Shown one piece after another: positions 26,266 to 35,062 of a stretch of DNA of 64,000 bases. This DNA is from Bin5 sp965220715 (GTDB lineage: Bacteria; Chloroflexota; Anaerolineae; Caldilineales; Caldilineaceae). The first letter of the stretch is position 1. The number at the start of each line of letters is the position of its first letter. A program made the translations under genes and the position numbers. A model generated the notes under the pieces. The model saw nothing but the letters and a program-made list of their open reading frames with translations, did no database searches and was not told where the DNA came from. The stretch is from the NCBI GenBank assembly GCA_965220715.1, contig OZ244843.1, positions 496,001-560,000 of the forward strand, written 5' to 3'.

Positions 26266-26556
26266 TTGCAGAAGGTTTATCCGACGTCAAAAGACATCGC
26301 GCTGGGCAACGCAGCGTATTGTTTTCGCGAGTACAGACTGCCCGAACTCTTTGCGGCATCTCGCGAAATCGGTCTGACATGGTTGGAGATCGACTGTGGC
26401 TGGCTGGAGGAGGAATCGCGCAACAAGATTGGCGTCAATGCCAGCCCACAGGAGTTGGACGCGGTGCAACGGATGGCGGAAGAGGCCGGCGTTAAGGTAA
26501 CCGCGCTTGGCGGCGGCGCGGTGGTCGGGCTGTACGGCGATGTGGCCGAGGCTCGC
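26266..26556 (+). pseudogene. 5' fragment of a sugar phosphate isomerase/epimerase-like gene
   Basis: From about residue 9 the frame reads ALGNAAYCFREYRLPELFAA and then TWLEIDCGWL, the first strands of a xylose-isomerase-like TIM barrel. It continues to KVTALGGGAVVGLYGD and then runs into the 3' end of the SDR gene on the opposite strand; the remaining two thirds of the barrel are missing. The start (TTG 26266) is not convincing. Confidence 0.6.
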
Positions 26557-27339
26557 TTACGTCAGCAGACGCTCCATCAGTTGAAAAAGACTGTTCTGAA
26601 ACCCGCCGTCAATGACCAGCGAATGGCCGGTGATCGCGGCGGCGTCTTCCGATGCCAGAAAAACGGCCGCGGCCGCAACCTCCTCCGGCTGCACAAAGCG
26701 GTTCTGGGGGATCGTCTGCTCCCGTTTGGCGCGCATCTCCGCCGTCGGGTAGGAGTAGGCGGTCATCTCCGTCTCGGTCGTGCCAGGATGGATCGTGTTT
26801 ACGCGGATGTTGCGCCCGGCCCACTCCACCGCCATCACCTTGGATAACATTGCCACCGCCGCCTTGCTGGGGCCATACGCCCCCCTGTTGCAATGCGCCG
26901 CGAGGCCGGAGACCGAACCGATGTTGATGATGTTGCCGCCGCCCTGCCCAATCATAATCTGTGCCGCGGCCTGGCTGCACAAGAAGGCGCCCTTCAGATT
27001 GATGTCAATCACCCGGTCCCAATCCTCCTCGCTCAGTTCCTCCATCGCCGACCTCAGCGTGATGCCGGCGACATTGGCCAGAATATCGATCCGTCCCAGC
27101 GTTTCGACGGCTGTACGCATCAATTGCTCCACCTGGGAGCGGTTCGAGACATCCGCCCGGCAGGTCAACGCCCGCCGCCCCAAGGCCTCAATCTCGCCCT
27201 GCACCAAGCGCGCTTTCTCGGCGGAGGCATGGTAACCAACCACCACGTCCGCGCCCTCACGGGCGAACGCAAGACTGACCGCCCTGCCGATCCCGCGCGC
27301 GCCTCCGGTAATCACCGCGACTTTGTTCGCTAAACGCAT
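26557..27339 (-). CDS. Short-chain dehydrogenase/reductase (SDR)
   Basis: 260-aa classical SDR. The cofactor loop is TGGARGIGRA, NVAG is present, and the catalytic Ser-Tyr-Lys lies in GSVSGLAAHCNRGAYGPSKA. It ends VIDGGFQNSLFQLMERLLT, slightly longer than usual after VIDGG. ATG 27339 is preferred; GTG 27351 is an alternative. It follows the epimerase gene on the same strand and is the last gene of that importer module. Substrate not predictable. Confidence 0.85.
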   Translation of the reverse strand: MRLANKVAVITGGARGIGRAVSLAFAREGADVVVGYHASAEKARLVQGEIEALGRRALTCRADVSNRSQVEQLMRTAVETLGRIDILANVAGITLRSAMEELSEEDWDRVIDINLKGAFLCSQAAAQIMIGQGGGNIINIGSVSGLAAHCNRGAYGPSKAAVAMLSKVMAVEWAGRNIRVNTIHPGTTETEMTAYSYPTAEMRAKREQTIPQNRFVQPEEVAAAAVFLASEDAAAITGHSLVIDGGFQNSLFQLMERLLT

Positions 27340-27396
27340 TGCCTTCCCCACCCTTACCGAGACAATTGATTTGCTGAACGAGCCTGCCTCTCCTCT

Positions 27397-28341
27397 TCAC
27401 ACTCTCGCCGAGCGAGCGAGCGCTTCATCAATGTGCCGCCGGATCACCTCCTCCAGCGGGGAAATCCGTACATTCAACTCCCGCTCGATGCGCTGAGTCG
27501 ACCAGTTGTAAATATTGGGCTGATCGGGCACCGATTCGTCAAACGTGATCCTGGCATCGGGCAGGTGCGCCCGGATGGCGTCGGCCCACCCCTGCGCCGT
27601 GATCGCATAGGCCAACGAATTGTAGACCGCGTAGTTCAGCTTCTCCTGCAAACAGAGTTTGGCAAACAGATCCGCGGTATCGTCCACATGAATGATGAGC
27701 AGCCTCTGATCGCGGCGCGAGGGAATCGTGAACGGGCTGCCCGCGGCCAACTCGTCGATACACTTGCTCTGCCAGGCAGAGAAGCCCTTCGTCCGCCCAG
27801 GCGCGGCCACGTTGGCGATGCGCAATCCGGGAATCTGCATGCCGTAACGCTCCATGTATTTGGCCGCCATAAACTCATTCCACAATTTGTGCGCCATGTA
27901 GACCGTAACGGGGTAGCAGTGATCATCCTCCGTAACCGGGCGGTCGCCAAAAGAGTCCTGCAGACCGTAGACGGCGATGGTCGAGGCGTAAACGACGCGT
28001 TGAATACCCATCAGCCGCGCCGCCTCGAATACGTTGTTCATGCCCATCTGGTTTACCCGCATCGCCAGTTGCAGCTTCTCCTCGGACTCCGGCGGCAGAA
28101 TATAGGCGAGATTGACGATCCTTTCTACGTCGTACTTCCGGATCGCGGCGATGATGTCCTCGAAACGGGTAACGTCTGCCACGACGATCTCCACATTGTC
28201 GAGGTCGGCCACCGCGCTGTAATCGGGATAGAGATCGAAGCAGATAACGCGCTGATCCAGGCTGAGCAGACGCCTGGTCAACCGCGAGCCGATCAGCCCA
28301 GTTCCGCCTAAAATCAGAATAGACACAACAGTTCCCTGCAC
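27397..28341 (-). CDS. NAD-dependent epimerase/dehydratase (extended SDR)
   Basis: 314 aa. N-terminal ILGGTGLIGSRL binds NAD, an acidic residue ends beta-2 (CFDLYPD), YASTIAVYG supplies the Ser/Thr, and YMAHKLWNE the Tyr-x3-Lys. The family acts on nucleotide sugars or free sugars (for example uronate dehydrogenase-like enzymes). It is flanked by SDR and HMGL-like genes, all minus strand, suggesting oxidation or epimerisation of an imported sugar. Confidence 0.8.
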   Translation of the reverse strand: MQGTVVSILILGGTGLIGSRLTRRLLSLDQRVICFDLYPDYSAVADLDNVEIVVADVTRFEDIIAAIRKYDVERIVNLAYILPPESEEKLQLAMRVNQMGMNNVFEAARLMGIQRVVYASTIAVYGLQDSFGDRPVTEDDHCYPVTVYMAHKLWNEFMAAKYMERYGMQIPGLRIANVAAPGRTKGFSAWQSKCIDELAAGSPFTIPSRRDQRLLIIHVDDTADLFAKLCLQEKLNYAVYNSLAYAITAQGWADAIRAHLPDARITFDESVPDQPNIYNWSTQRIERELNVRISPLEEVIRRHIDEALARSARV

Positions 28342-28358
28342 TCCTGGCGACAGATGGG

Positions 28359-28512
28359 TCAGAGTCGCCTGATTAGCGGGTGACGACGCTCCTTCAGGGG
28401 CAACGTCGCTCTTGCACCCGTGAAATGCGACTCATAAACCGCCGCGACGCACTCCAGCGAGGTCAGCGCCGCCGCGCCGCGGTTGGAGGTTCTCTCGGAT
28501 CGAATCGACCAT
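28359..28512 (-). pseudogene. 3' remnant of a Gfo/Idh/MocA gene, frameshifted
   Basis: Directly after the HMGL-like stop (TAA 28516-28514) the minus strand reads VDSIRENLQPRRG and, after one frame change, ALTSLECVAAVYESHFTGAR and on to a TGA at 28361-28359. This is the usual C-terminus of Gfo/Idh proteins (SIREN..., LECVAAVYES...). Only about 51 codons remain. Confidence 0.6.
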
Positions 28513-28513
28513 G

Positions 28514-29761
28514 TTACGCAAACACGGTGCGCGCCAGTTCGTCGAACTCGTCCAGCGTGAGGGACGGCTGCGTCTGCAAGCGCTCTCGCAGCTTGTCCAG
28601 GATCGATTCAACGTCCCGCGAATTGTACCGATGCCCGGTCACGTCCAATCGGGCGCGCACCGCTTCGCCGTGGAGAGTCGTGCTGCCGAAGACGACCGTC
28701 CGCTCCTGCCCGATCACGTGCGGGTGGACGCCCTCCATTGCTTCCCACAGTCCCTTGACGATGCAGTAGACATGAAGTTCAGCCTCGTGAATGTAGGCGT
28801 TTTCCCCCACCAGCGGCTTATTGATCTGGCGCCTGAAACCTGTAACTTCCTCAACGAACTTAGACAACTCTGTCAGCTTCTCCAGGCGGATACCCGTGGA
28901 AAGGCCATAGTGCGTCTCCAGCGCGACGACGACCTCCTCCAGTTTGGTGAGGCCGCCTTTGTCACCCAGGCCGTTGACGACCAGATCCGCCGCTTCCGCG
29001 CCTGCGCCCACCGCGGTCAGCACATTGGCCGTGCCCAAACCGAGATCGTCATGGCAGTGGATCATCAGCGGCACGTCGACCAGATTGCGTATCTTGCGCA
29101 CAAGATGTTGCACGCCCGGCGGGCATCCGTAGCCGTCTTCGTAGAGGATCAGCAGGTCGATGCCGGCCCGCGCCGTAACCGAGTAGAACTCCCGCAAAAT
29201 CTCCCACGGCGTGCGCGATACGTCGGGATGACCGTAGGCCACGCGCAGGCCGCAGCGCTTTGCATACTCGATCACTTCAACCGTGCGCGGGATCAGCGCG
29301 TCCCTGGCCGGGCCAAGCTCCATGACCTGCTCATCCGACGCCCAGATGAGGATCGGATGCTGGAGGACGTCGACCTGCGCCACTTCAAGCTCCTGGCATC
29401 GATCCACGTCCCTCTGCCAGTCTGCTGACCAGACGCGGGCAAAGCCGGTGATCGCCAATTCCGGGATCTCGCGCCTGATCAGTTTGGCTGTCTCGTAGTG
29501 GCCCTGCTGCGCGCCGACATAGCCGATATCAACCTGCTGCACGCCGGCCTCGTACAGCTTCTCGGCGATCCGCACTTTGTCTCGCGTCGTCATCGACAGT
29601 CCGGGCGTCTCCTCGCCCTCGCGGATCGTGGTGTCGCGCACATAGAACCGGGCGGGCAGATCGAGCGTGCTGCGCACCTCCTCGGTGTGCATGTAGCGAT
29701 CCAGACACCACTTGTCGGGCATGTAGTGAGGCCCGAACTCTGGCCTTGATTTGCTGGACAT
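28514..29761 (-). CDS. HMGL-like / DRE-TIM metallolyase family enzyme
   Basis: 415-aa TIM-barrel lyase or synthase. The family signature appears as VRDTTIREGEETPG (normally RDxxxREGxQ), metal ligands in MIHCHDDLGLGTAN, and NGLGDKGGLTKLEEVV, as in isopropylmalate and homocitrate synthases. The C-terminal part (INKPLVGENAYIHEAELH) corresponds to the LeuA-like communication region, but the protein is short, without the full regulatory domain. It may condense or cleave a keto-acid made by the neighbouring dehydrogenases. Assignment to a single reaction is not possible. Confidence 0.8.
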   Translation of the reverse strand: MSSKSRPEFGPHYMPDKWCLDRYMHTEEVRSTLDLPARFYVRDTTIREGEETPGLSMTTRDKVRIAEKLYEAGVQQVDIGYVGAQQGHYETAKLIRREIPELAITGFARVWSADWQRDVDRCQELEVAQVDVLQHPILIWASDEQVMELGPARDALIPRTVEVIEYAKRCGLRVAYGHPDVSRTPWEILREFYSVTARAGIDLLILYEDGYGCPPGVQHLVRKIRNLVDVPLMIHCHDDLGLGTANVLTAVGAGAEAADLVVNGLGDKGGLTKLEEVVVALETHYGLSTGIRLEKLTELSKFVEEVTGFRRQINKPLVGENAYIHEAELHVYCIVKGLWEAMEGVHPHVIGQERTVVFGSTTLHGEAVRARLDVTGHRYNSRDVESILDKLRERLQTQPSLTLDEFDELARTVFA

Positions 29762-29846
29762 TGCGGTTCATTCTCCATCATTGGCAAATGGGTGTTTGAA
29801 AATGCGTGCCTGAAAATGCGTGCAAACGTTCAATAACCGGGGGCCT

Positions 29847-31091
29847 TTATCGCAAGAGTTCGCCCAGAAGTCGCGTGATCCCTTCACGGACCAACCGTTC
29901 AGCCTGCGGTTGCGGCGGCAGCCAGGGCCGGTTCCGCGTTGGATGGCCCCATGACTCGTAGCCGCCGGCGGGTCCCAAATCATAGTCCTCTTCGGTCGCC
30001 ACGTACCCCGATATCCCGTTGGTGTGACTGAAGACAAACGTATGCCGGAAGGGCGACACCGCGTCTGCGTACAGCTGGTACTCGGCAAACATCTCGCCAG
30101 TAAACGTGAGCAAACACAGCGCGTCGCCGACGGCCAGCGCTCGCATCGAAAGCGGATGAAACTGCCGCTCGCCGCTCTCGGCAATCGCCAGCAGCTCGCG
30201 AAAGCGCGTGCTGTCCGGATCCTCCGCCAGCGCCGCCCTGCATTCGGCTGCTGTCGGCGGCTCTTCCAGAGGAAGGGGCAGATCGAGTGAGCGCGCTTTG
30301 AGCGCGCCAGGCGCAACCGGCCGCGCGCCGGCCAGCGCCCGCGTGACGGCAAACGCCAGCGAGAGGCCGGCGGCTTCACACGCGCCGAAACCGCCGCGCA
30401 AAGGATGGCCGTTGATGTTGCCGCAACAGCCTTGCGCGAACATGAATACGCCCTCCGGCTCACCTTCTCTTGCCAGCAAGCCGCGCAAATGCCTGACCGC
30501 GTAGCCCGGAAAGTCCGGCCCGATCTCCTCGCTCAGCCAGTGGACGATCACGGGATGGGCGGCGTGCGAGAAGAGCGCCGCAATCCGCCTGCCGTCCGCA
30601 TCCTTCGCCTCGAGAACGTCCACCCACGGCACAATCGCGCCGTCGGTATTCGGCGCCATCACGATTTCGCCGTCTTGCATCAGGCGCCGGTTGTATCCGA
30701 TCTGCACAGGCGCGCGGCCCGCGTTCAGCACGCAAGGCCGGAGCTCACCATTGGCGCGCTTCACCAGCCCGGCAATGCAGTCGGACAGCCACTCGCCCGC
30801 CTCAGGCGTCATTTCGCGCCCGTCAACGCCCGGCGCATTGTGCGTCTGGGTTGTGGTGATGATGATGTTGCCGGTTGGGATATCCGTTGTCCGCTCGATG
30901 CGCCGTACAAGCTCGTCTGCATACTCGACGCTGAACGTCCCCATGTCTGCGGCAACGATGACAAGCCGGTCGTCATCTGCGCCAAGAACCAACGCGCGCG
31001 CAAACAGGTCATCATAGACAGCCGGCCTGTCCTTCACGCACGTTATGACCGCCTCAGCCGCGCCGGCCAACATGGAAGCGGCGCGCTTCAT
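29847..31091 (-). CDS. Neutral/alkaline ceramidase-like protein
   Basis: 414 aa, resembling the N-terminal catalytic domain of neutral ceramidases: YDDLFARALVLGADDDRLVIVAADMG at the start, TTQTHNAPG, a zinc-binding-like SHAAHPVIV, and GCCGNINGHP. It lacks the C-terminal immunoglobulin-like domain of true ceramidases and any signal peptide. Short bacterial members are widespread and mostly uncharacterised. Its ATG overlaps the stop of the CocE-like gene (ATGA), so the two are co-translated. Amidase or esterase activity on a glycoconjugate is possible. Confidence 0.7.
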   Translation of the reverse strand: MKRAASMLAGAAEAVITCVKDRPAVYDDLFARALVLGADDDRLVIVAADMGTFSVEYADELVRRIERTTDIPTGNIIITTTQTHNAPGVDGREMTPEAGEWLSDCIAGLVKRANGELRPCVLNAGRAPVQIGYNRRLMQDGEIVMAPNTDGAIVPWVDVLEAKDADGRRIAALFSHAAHPVIVHWLSEEIGPDFPGYAVRHLRGLLAREGEPEGVFMFAQGCCGNINGHPLRGGFGACEAAGLSLAFAVTRALAGARPVAPGALKARSLDLPLPLEEPPTAAECRAALAEDPDSTRFRELLAIAESGERQFHPLSMRALAVGDALCLLTFTGEMFAEYQLYADAVSPFRHTFVFSHTNGISGYVATEEDYDLGPAGGYESWGHPTRNRPWLPPQPQAERLVREGITRLLGELLR

Positions 31092-32845
31092 CGCTTCACC
31101 ACCGGCAGCAGAAGATGCGACGGATACTCGGCGCTGTGGTAGATGGTCTGGTTGGCCGGTTGGCTTGGCAGGTCCTCACCGACCGGCGCGCCCGTGTTCG
31201 GATTCAGATCATAGGCCGGATAGAGTGATGAGGTCACCGCTAACTGAAGACAATGACCCAGCTGAAAGGCCATCGAAGTCGCCATGAACTCAATTGTGTA
31301 TTGGTACACCCGGCCCGGCGTGATGGGGGAGGGGGCCGGACTGTCAATCTTGTCTGCCCCGGCGCGGTAAGAAGCGCGCATTACCGCCGAAGTCAACGGA
31401 ATCGAACTGCCGTCCGGCCGAAGATCGCACAGCACCGCCACCCAGTCCGTATCGACGCAGTCGCTGGCGGCGTAAAGTGTGATGAAGGCCGTGCCGGTTA
31501 TTTCCAATTCCTCTGTCAGCGGCGTGCTGGTGTACGTCAGCACATCGGCGCGGCGCAGGGCGTAGCGATAGTCCATCGCCAGTACGTGCGAGTCCTTCAG
31601 GGGATCGGGCGACTCCTCGTCTTCCACCGAGGGCACGGGATCATCGGGGTCGTATACATACTGGTCGCCGACCTCCTCTGCGGGCGGCGTCCCATCCAGC
31701 GTCCCGTAACCGCCCCCCTGATCCGGTTGCCTGCCGCCTTCGGGCAACACATCCGCCGCCCCGCCGCTGTGGAGATAGAAGGCAACCTGCTCCATTCCGC
31801 GCACGGGCCACGCACGCTCGTCCCGCCAGCGGTTGCGGCCCATGGTGAAAATCCTGACTTTGGCATCATCGCCCTGCCCGTTCTCCTCGCCCTTCAGCCA
31901 GTAGTCGAACCAGCGCAGATGAATCGCCCTGATGTCCAGCACCGCCTCTTGTGTGAACTCCAGATCGCCCAAGCGCGGCTGCGGATTGGCCGACCCGGCA
32001 TGGTCCCACGGACCCATAAGCAACCATTGATTGCCGCCCCCAGGTGAGCGGGCCGTCATCCCGCTGTACATGTACAGCGCGCCCCACTGGCAGTTGTCAA
32101 ACCAGCCGGTGATGTGCAATGCAGGCAGGTCAACCAGTTCAAAGTAGCCTTCGAACGACATCTGCTGCCAGTACTCGTCGTAAGTGTTGCGCTCAAGCCA
32201 CGTGCGCCAATATGTGTTCATGCGCCCGACCACCTTGTCGACATCCTTGAGCGGTCGCGTGCGGATCAGCTTGTTGAAGTTGTAAGGCGAGGCCACGCCC
32301 GGCTGATGCGAGGTCAGCGGCTCAAACGGGTAGTGCTGCATCGTGCGCCCGCCGGTCATGTTCAGCCAGCGGAACTGGAAGACGGGGAACTTCCCGTTCA
32401 TATAGTTCTCATCGTGCATCCAACGCATGCCGCCGGTGACCGAAGTGACGACCGTGGTCAGGTGCGGCGGACGCTCACGTGCGGCAAGCCACTGCACGGT
32501 GCCGCCATACGACCCGCCCATCATGCCGATCTTGCCGTTCGACCAGGGCTGTTCCGCGATCCACTCGATGGTGTCGTAGCCGTCCTTCCCCTCATTCACG
32601 CGCGGCTCGAAATGGCCTTCCGAATCGAATCGCCCGCGCGCATCCTGAAGCACCACCGCATACCCCCGTGCGCTGAAGAACTGGGCAGCTTCCACCAAGC
32701 GGGGCGCGATGTTGTCATAGGGTGTGCGCGCAAGGATGACCGGGTAGGCTTCCGCCGCCGCCGGCAGGTAGATATCGGTCGACAGTTTCACCCCGTCGCG
32801 CATCGGCACGGGCGTGTCCCACATAAAGCGAATGTCGTCTTCCAA
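31088..32845 (-). CDS. CocE/NonD family serine hydrolase (X-Pro dipeptidyl-peptidase type)
   Basis: 585-aa alpha/beta hydrolase: N-terminal DTPVPMRDGVKLSTDIY, nucleophile Ser in MMGGSYGGTVQW near residue 125, then a cap and a C-terminal jelly-roll (ELEITGTAFITLYAASDCVD; the family pattern is GxxxxxLxxxSxxxDTD). No signal peptide. It is followed with a 4-nt overlap by the ceramidase-like gene. Family substrates include cocaine esters, glutaryl-7-ACA and X-Pro peptides; the natural substrate is unknown. Confidence 0.85.
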   Translation of the reverse strand: MEDDIRFMWDTPVPMRDGVKLSTDIYLPAAAEAYPVILARTPYDNIAPRLVEAAQFFSARGYAVVLQDARGRFDSEGHFEPRVNEGKDGYDTIEWIAEQPWSNGKIGMMGGSYGGTVQWLAARERPPHLTTVVTSVTGGMRWMHDENYMNGKFPVFQFRWLNMTGGRTMQHYPFEPLTSHQPGVASPYNFNKLIRTRPLKDVDKVVGRMNTYWRTWLERNTYDEYWQQMSFEGYFELVDLPALHITGWFDNCQWGALYMYSGMTARSPGGGNQWLLMGPWDHAGSANPQPRLGDLEFTQEAVLDIRAIHLRWFDYWLKGEENGQGDDAKVRIFTMGRNRWRDERAWPVRGMEQVAFYLHSGGAADVLPEGGRQPDQGGGYGTLDGTPPAEEVGDQYVYDPDDPVPSVEDEESPDPLKDSHVLAMDYRYALRRADVLTYTSTPLTEELEITGTAFITLYAASDCVDTDWVAVLCDLRPDGSSIPLTSAVMRASYRAGADKIDSPAPSPITPGRVYQYTIEFMATSMAFQLGHCLQLAVTSSLYPAYDLNPNTGAPVGEDLPSQPANQTIYHSAEYPSHLLLPVVKR

Positions 32846-32902
32846 AACGTACCAATCCTTTGCTTGCGAATGTGCGATGAGGGGGAGAGCAGGGAGAATT
32901 CT

Positions 32903-33229
32903 CTACCGGTTCTCCGCAGGCTGATGGGAGTAGATGTGCCCCGATTCGAGCGTCTGAGGTTCGAGCAGCTTGGTAACCGTAACGAAGTGTATTCCGCGAC
33001 TCTTCAGCGACACAATGATCGAAGGCGCCGCCTCGACCGTCGTCTGGTGAATGTCGTGGGCCAGGATGATCGCGTCCGCCGGCGACTTGATGATCCTGGC
33101 TGCCACGATCTCAGAATCGCGATTCTTCCAGTCCAGCGGGTCCACGCTCCACAGTATGAAAGGCATGCCCGACACGGCCAGCACATGGTCGTTGAACGCA
33201 GCATGCGGCGGGCGCAGATGCCGCGTCGA
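32903..33229 (-). pseudogene. 3' fragment of a polysaccharide deacetylase (NodB) gene
   Basis: The frame reads RHLRPPHAAFND, ILWSVDPLDWKNRD, AIILAHDIHQTTVEA and GIHFVTVTKLL: NodB motifs 3, 4 and 5 in order. Motifs 1 and 2, with the metal-binding Asp and His-x3-His, are absent. The open frame begins immediately after the TAG that ends the upstream permease gene and has no good start codon. Confidence 0.7.
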
Positions 33230-34057
33230 CTAGCCGCTCAACGACCCCTCCAGCAGGCCGCGCATGAACAGCCTGCCAAGCAGCAGGTAGACCGCAATTG
33301 TGGGCACGGACGCGATCAGCGCGGCGGCCATCTGCAAGTTCCAGGGGATGACGCCCATGCTGGAAAAGTTTTTTATAGCTACGGTAACCGGCGCCCTGGC
33401 CGGGTTGCCGAGCACAACCAGCGCCATCAGATACTCGTTCCAGATCCTTGTGCATTGCCACACACCCACCACCGCAAAGGTCGGCCCCGAAAGCGGTAAA
33501 ATGATGCGGCGGTAGATGCCGAAAAAGCCGCAGCCGTCGATCTTCGACGCGTCCACCAACTCATCCGGGACACTGGCATAGTACCTGTAAAACAGGAGCG
33601 ACGTGATCGGAATGCCAAAGATGCAGTAGGCCATAATGAGGCCGTTCACCTTACCGTACAGGCCCATAAACTGCAAGACCCACACCAGCGGGATAAGGAT
33701 CCCCTGGCCGGGCAGAAACATGCCGAACACGAACAGGAACAGAATCACATTCGAGCCGCGAAAGCCCCACTTGGCGAAAACATAGCCGTTGATCGAGCCA
33801 AGAAAAGTTGAAATGATGGCGCCCGGAATCGTGATGCGCACGCTGTTCCAGAAGTTGGAATCCATCTGATTCCACGCCGCGCGGAAGCTGCCCCAGTCGA
33901 GGCTCTTGGGCATATTCCAGATCTCGAATGAACTGATGTCTTCGAGCGGCTTCAGCCCGGTCAGGATCATCACATAGAAAGGCACCAGGTAGAAGGCGGC
34001 AAATGCGATCAGGACGGCATATTTGGTGCTGCCGGCCAGGAGACGATGCCAACTCAT
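33230..34057 (-). CDS. CUT1 sugar ABC transporter permease, MalG type (importer 2)
   Basis: 275-aa membrane protein with six segments; EAA loop ELVDASKIDGCGFFGIYRRI and a normal family C-terminus FMRGLLEGSLSG. Its ATG overlaps the stop of the MalF-type gene by 4 nt (ATGA). The stop abuts a deacetylase fragment, so a deletion or recombination ended exactly at the end of this gene. Confidence 0.9.
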   Translation of the reverse strand: MSWHRLLAGSTKYAVLIAFAAFYLVPFYVMILTGLKPLEDISSFEIWNMPKSLDWGSFRAAWNQMDSNFWNSVRITIPGAIISTFLGSINGYVFAKWGFRGSNVILFLFVFGMFLPGQGILIPLVWVLQFMGLYGKVNGLIMAYCIFGIPITSLLFYRYYASVPDELVDASKIDGCGFFGIYRRIILPLSGPTFAVVGVWQCTRIWNEYLMALVVLGNPARAPVTVAIKNFSSMGVIPWNLQMAAALIASVPTIAVYLLLGRLFMRGLLEGSLSG

Positions 34058-34977
34058 TCTTTTTCCTCACGCAGAACGCTGATCAGATAGGGCAGGACCA
34101 TTGGGATGGACAAGAAGAGCATGAAGGTGGCGACCGCCGCGCCCAGGCCGTAGCGGCTGGAGCGAAAGGTCTGCTCGAACATATAGAAACCGAGCGAATC
34201 GGTCGCAAAACCGGGGCCTGTGCCGACGATGCTGGGAAGATCGAAGTTGCCGATGGAGCCGGCGCCGGTCAGCACAATCGCGGTAAAGGTGACCGGCCGC
34301 AGCATGGGAATGAATACATGACGATAAAGCGCAATCGTGCCGGCGCCGTCGATGACCGCCGCCTCCCGCAACTCGTCGGGAATCGCCCGCAGACCGGCGA
34401 GGTACAGGGCCATGACGAAGCCGGAAAACTGCCACGCGCCCATAATCGTGATCGCCAACATGCCCAGCTTGGGGTGCATGTACCAGAGGGGCCGGAAGTT
34501 CTCGAATCCCAGGTTGGCGATCAGCAGATTGATCCCCGCCGACGGCACCTGCAGCCAGCGCCAAGCCGTCCCGCTGACCACCGCCGAGACGGCAAACGGC
34601 ATCAGAAAGACGGTGCGAAAAAACACTTCGCCCCTGATCCGCTCATTGAGAAGCGCGGCGAGCAGAAAGCCGATGACGATGCACTGCGACATGTAGCCGA
34701 CTGCAAAGAGGACGAGGTTGCGCAGGTCGATGTGGAAGCGGGGATCGTTGACCAGACGCTGCCAGTTCTTCAGACCGGCAAAGGAGAGGTCGAGCGCTGG
34801 GCGGTCCCAGTTTGAGACCGAGATGTACAGCGTCCAGCCCATGAAGATGTAGATGAACACGGCCACGGCGATGATGGACGGGGCCAACACCAGGATCGCG
34901 ACCTTGCGGTCGTCGCGGATCCACTTTGGCAGCAGGGCCGGAAGCGACTTTGCCCTTGCGAAAAGTTCGGAATGCAT
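34054..34977 (-). CDS. CUT1 sugar ABC transporter permease, MalF type (importer 2)
   Basis: 307-aa membrane protein. Helix 1 is near residues 27-50 (VAILVLAPSIIAVAVFIYIF), and the EAA loop is ELREAAVIDGAGTIALYRHV. It lies 85 nt after the binding-protein gene, with a perfect 14-bp hairpin between, and overlaps the next permease gene. No ATPase gene nearby. Confidence 0.9.
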   Translation of the reverse strand: MHSELFARAKSLPALLPKWIRDDRKVAILVLAPSIIAVAVFIYIFMGWTLYISVSNWDRPALDLSFAGLKNWQRLVNDPRFHIDLRNLVLFAVGYMSQCIVIGFLLAALLNERIRGEVFFRTVFLMPFAVSAVVSGTAWRWLQVPSAGINLLIANLGFENFRPLWYMHPKLGMLAITIMGAWQFSGFVMALYLAGLRAIPDELREAAVIDGAGTIALYRHVFIPMLRPVTFTAIVLTGAGSIGNFDLPSIVGTGPGFATDSLGFYMFEQTFRSSRYGLGAAVATFMLFLSIPMVLPYLISVLREEKE

Positions 34978-35006
34978 GGCCCGATTCAGGTGCTTGAATG
35001 GGAAGG

Positions 35007-35043
35007 CGGAAAGCGGATAGAATTGGCGCCTATCCGCTTTCCG
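35007..35043 (-). promoter_or_regulatory. Intercistronic hairpin between binding protein and permease (importer 2)
   Basis: Arms 35007-35020 and 35030-35043 pair perfectly over 14 bp around a 9-nt loop. It lies 20 nt after the binding-protein stop and lacks a U-run on the minus strand, so partial termination or 3'-end protection is more likely than complete termination. Confidence 0.65.
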
Positions 35044-35062
35044 TGCGAAGCCTGCGAATCAG

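Noticed and set aside
32114..33499. 461-codon plus-strand ORF opposite the CocE-like hydrolase and permease
   Set aside because: Spans two real minus-strand genes and shows no family features.
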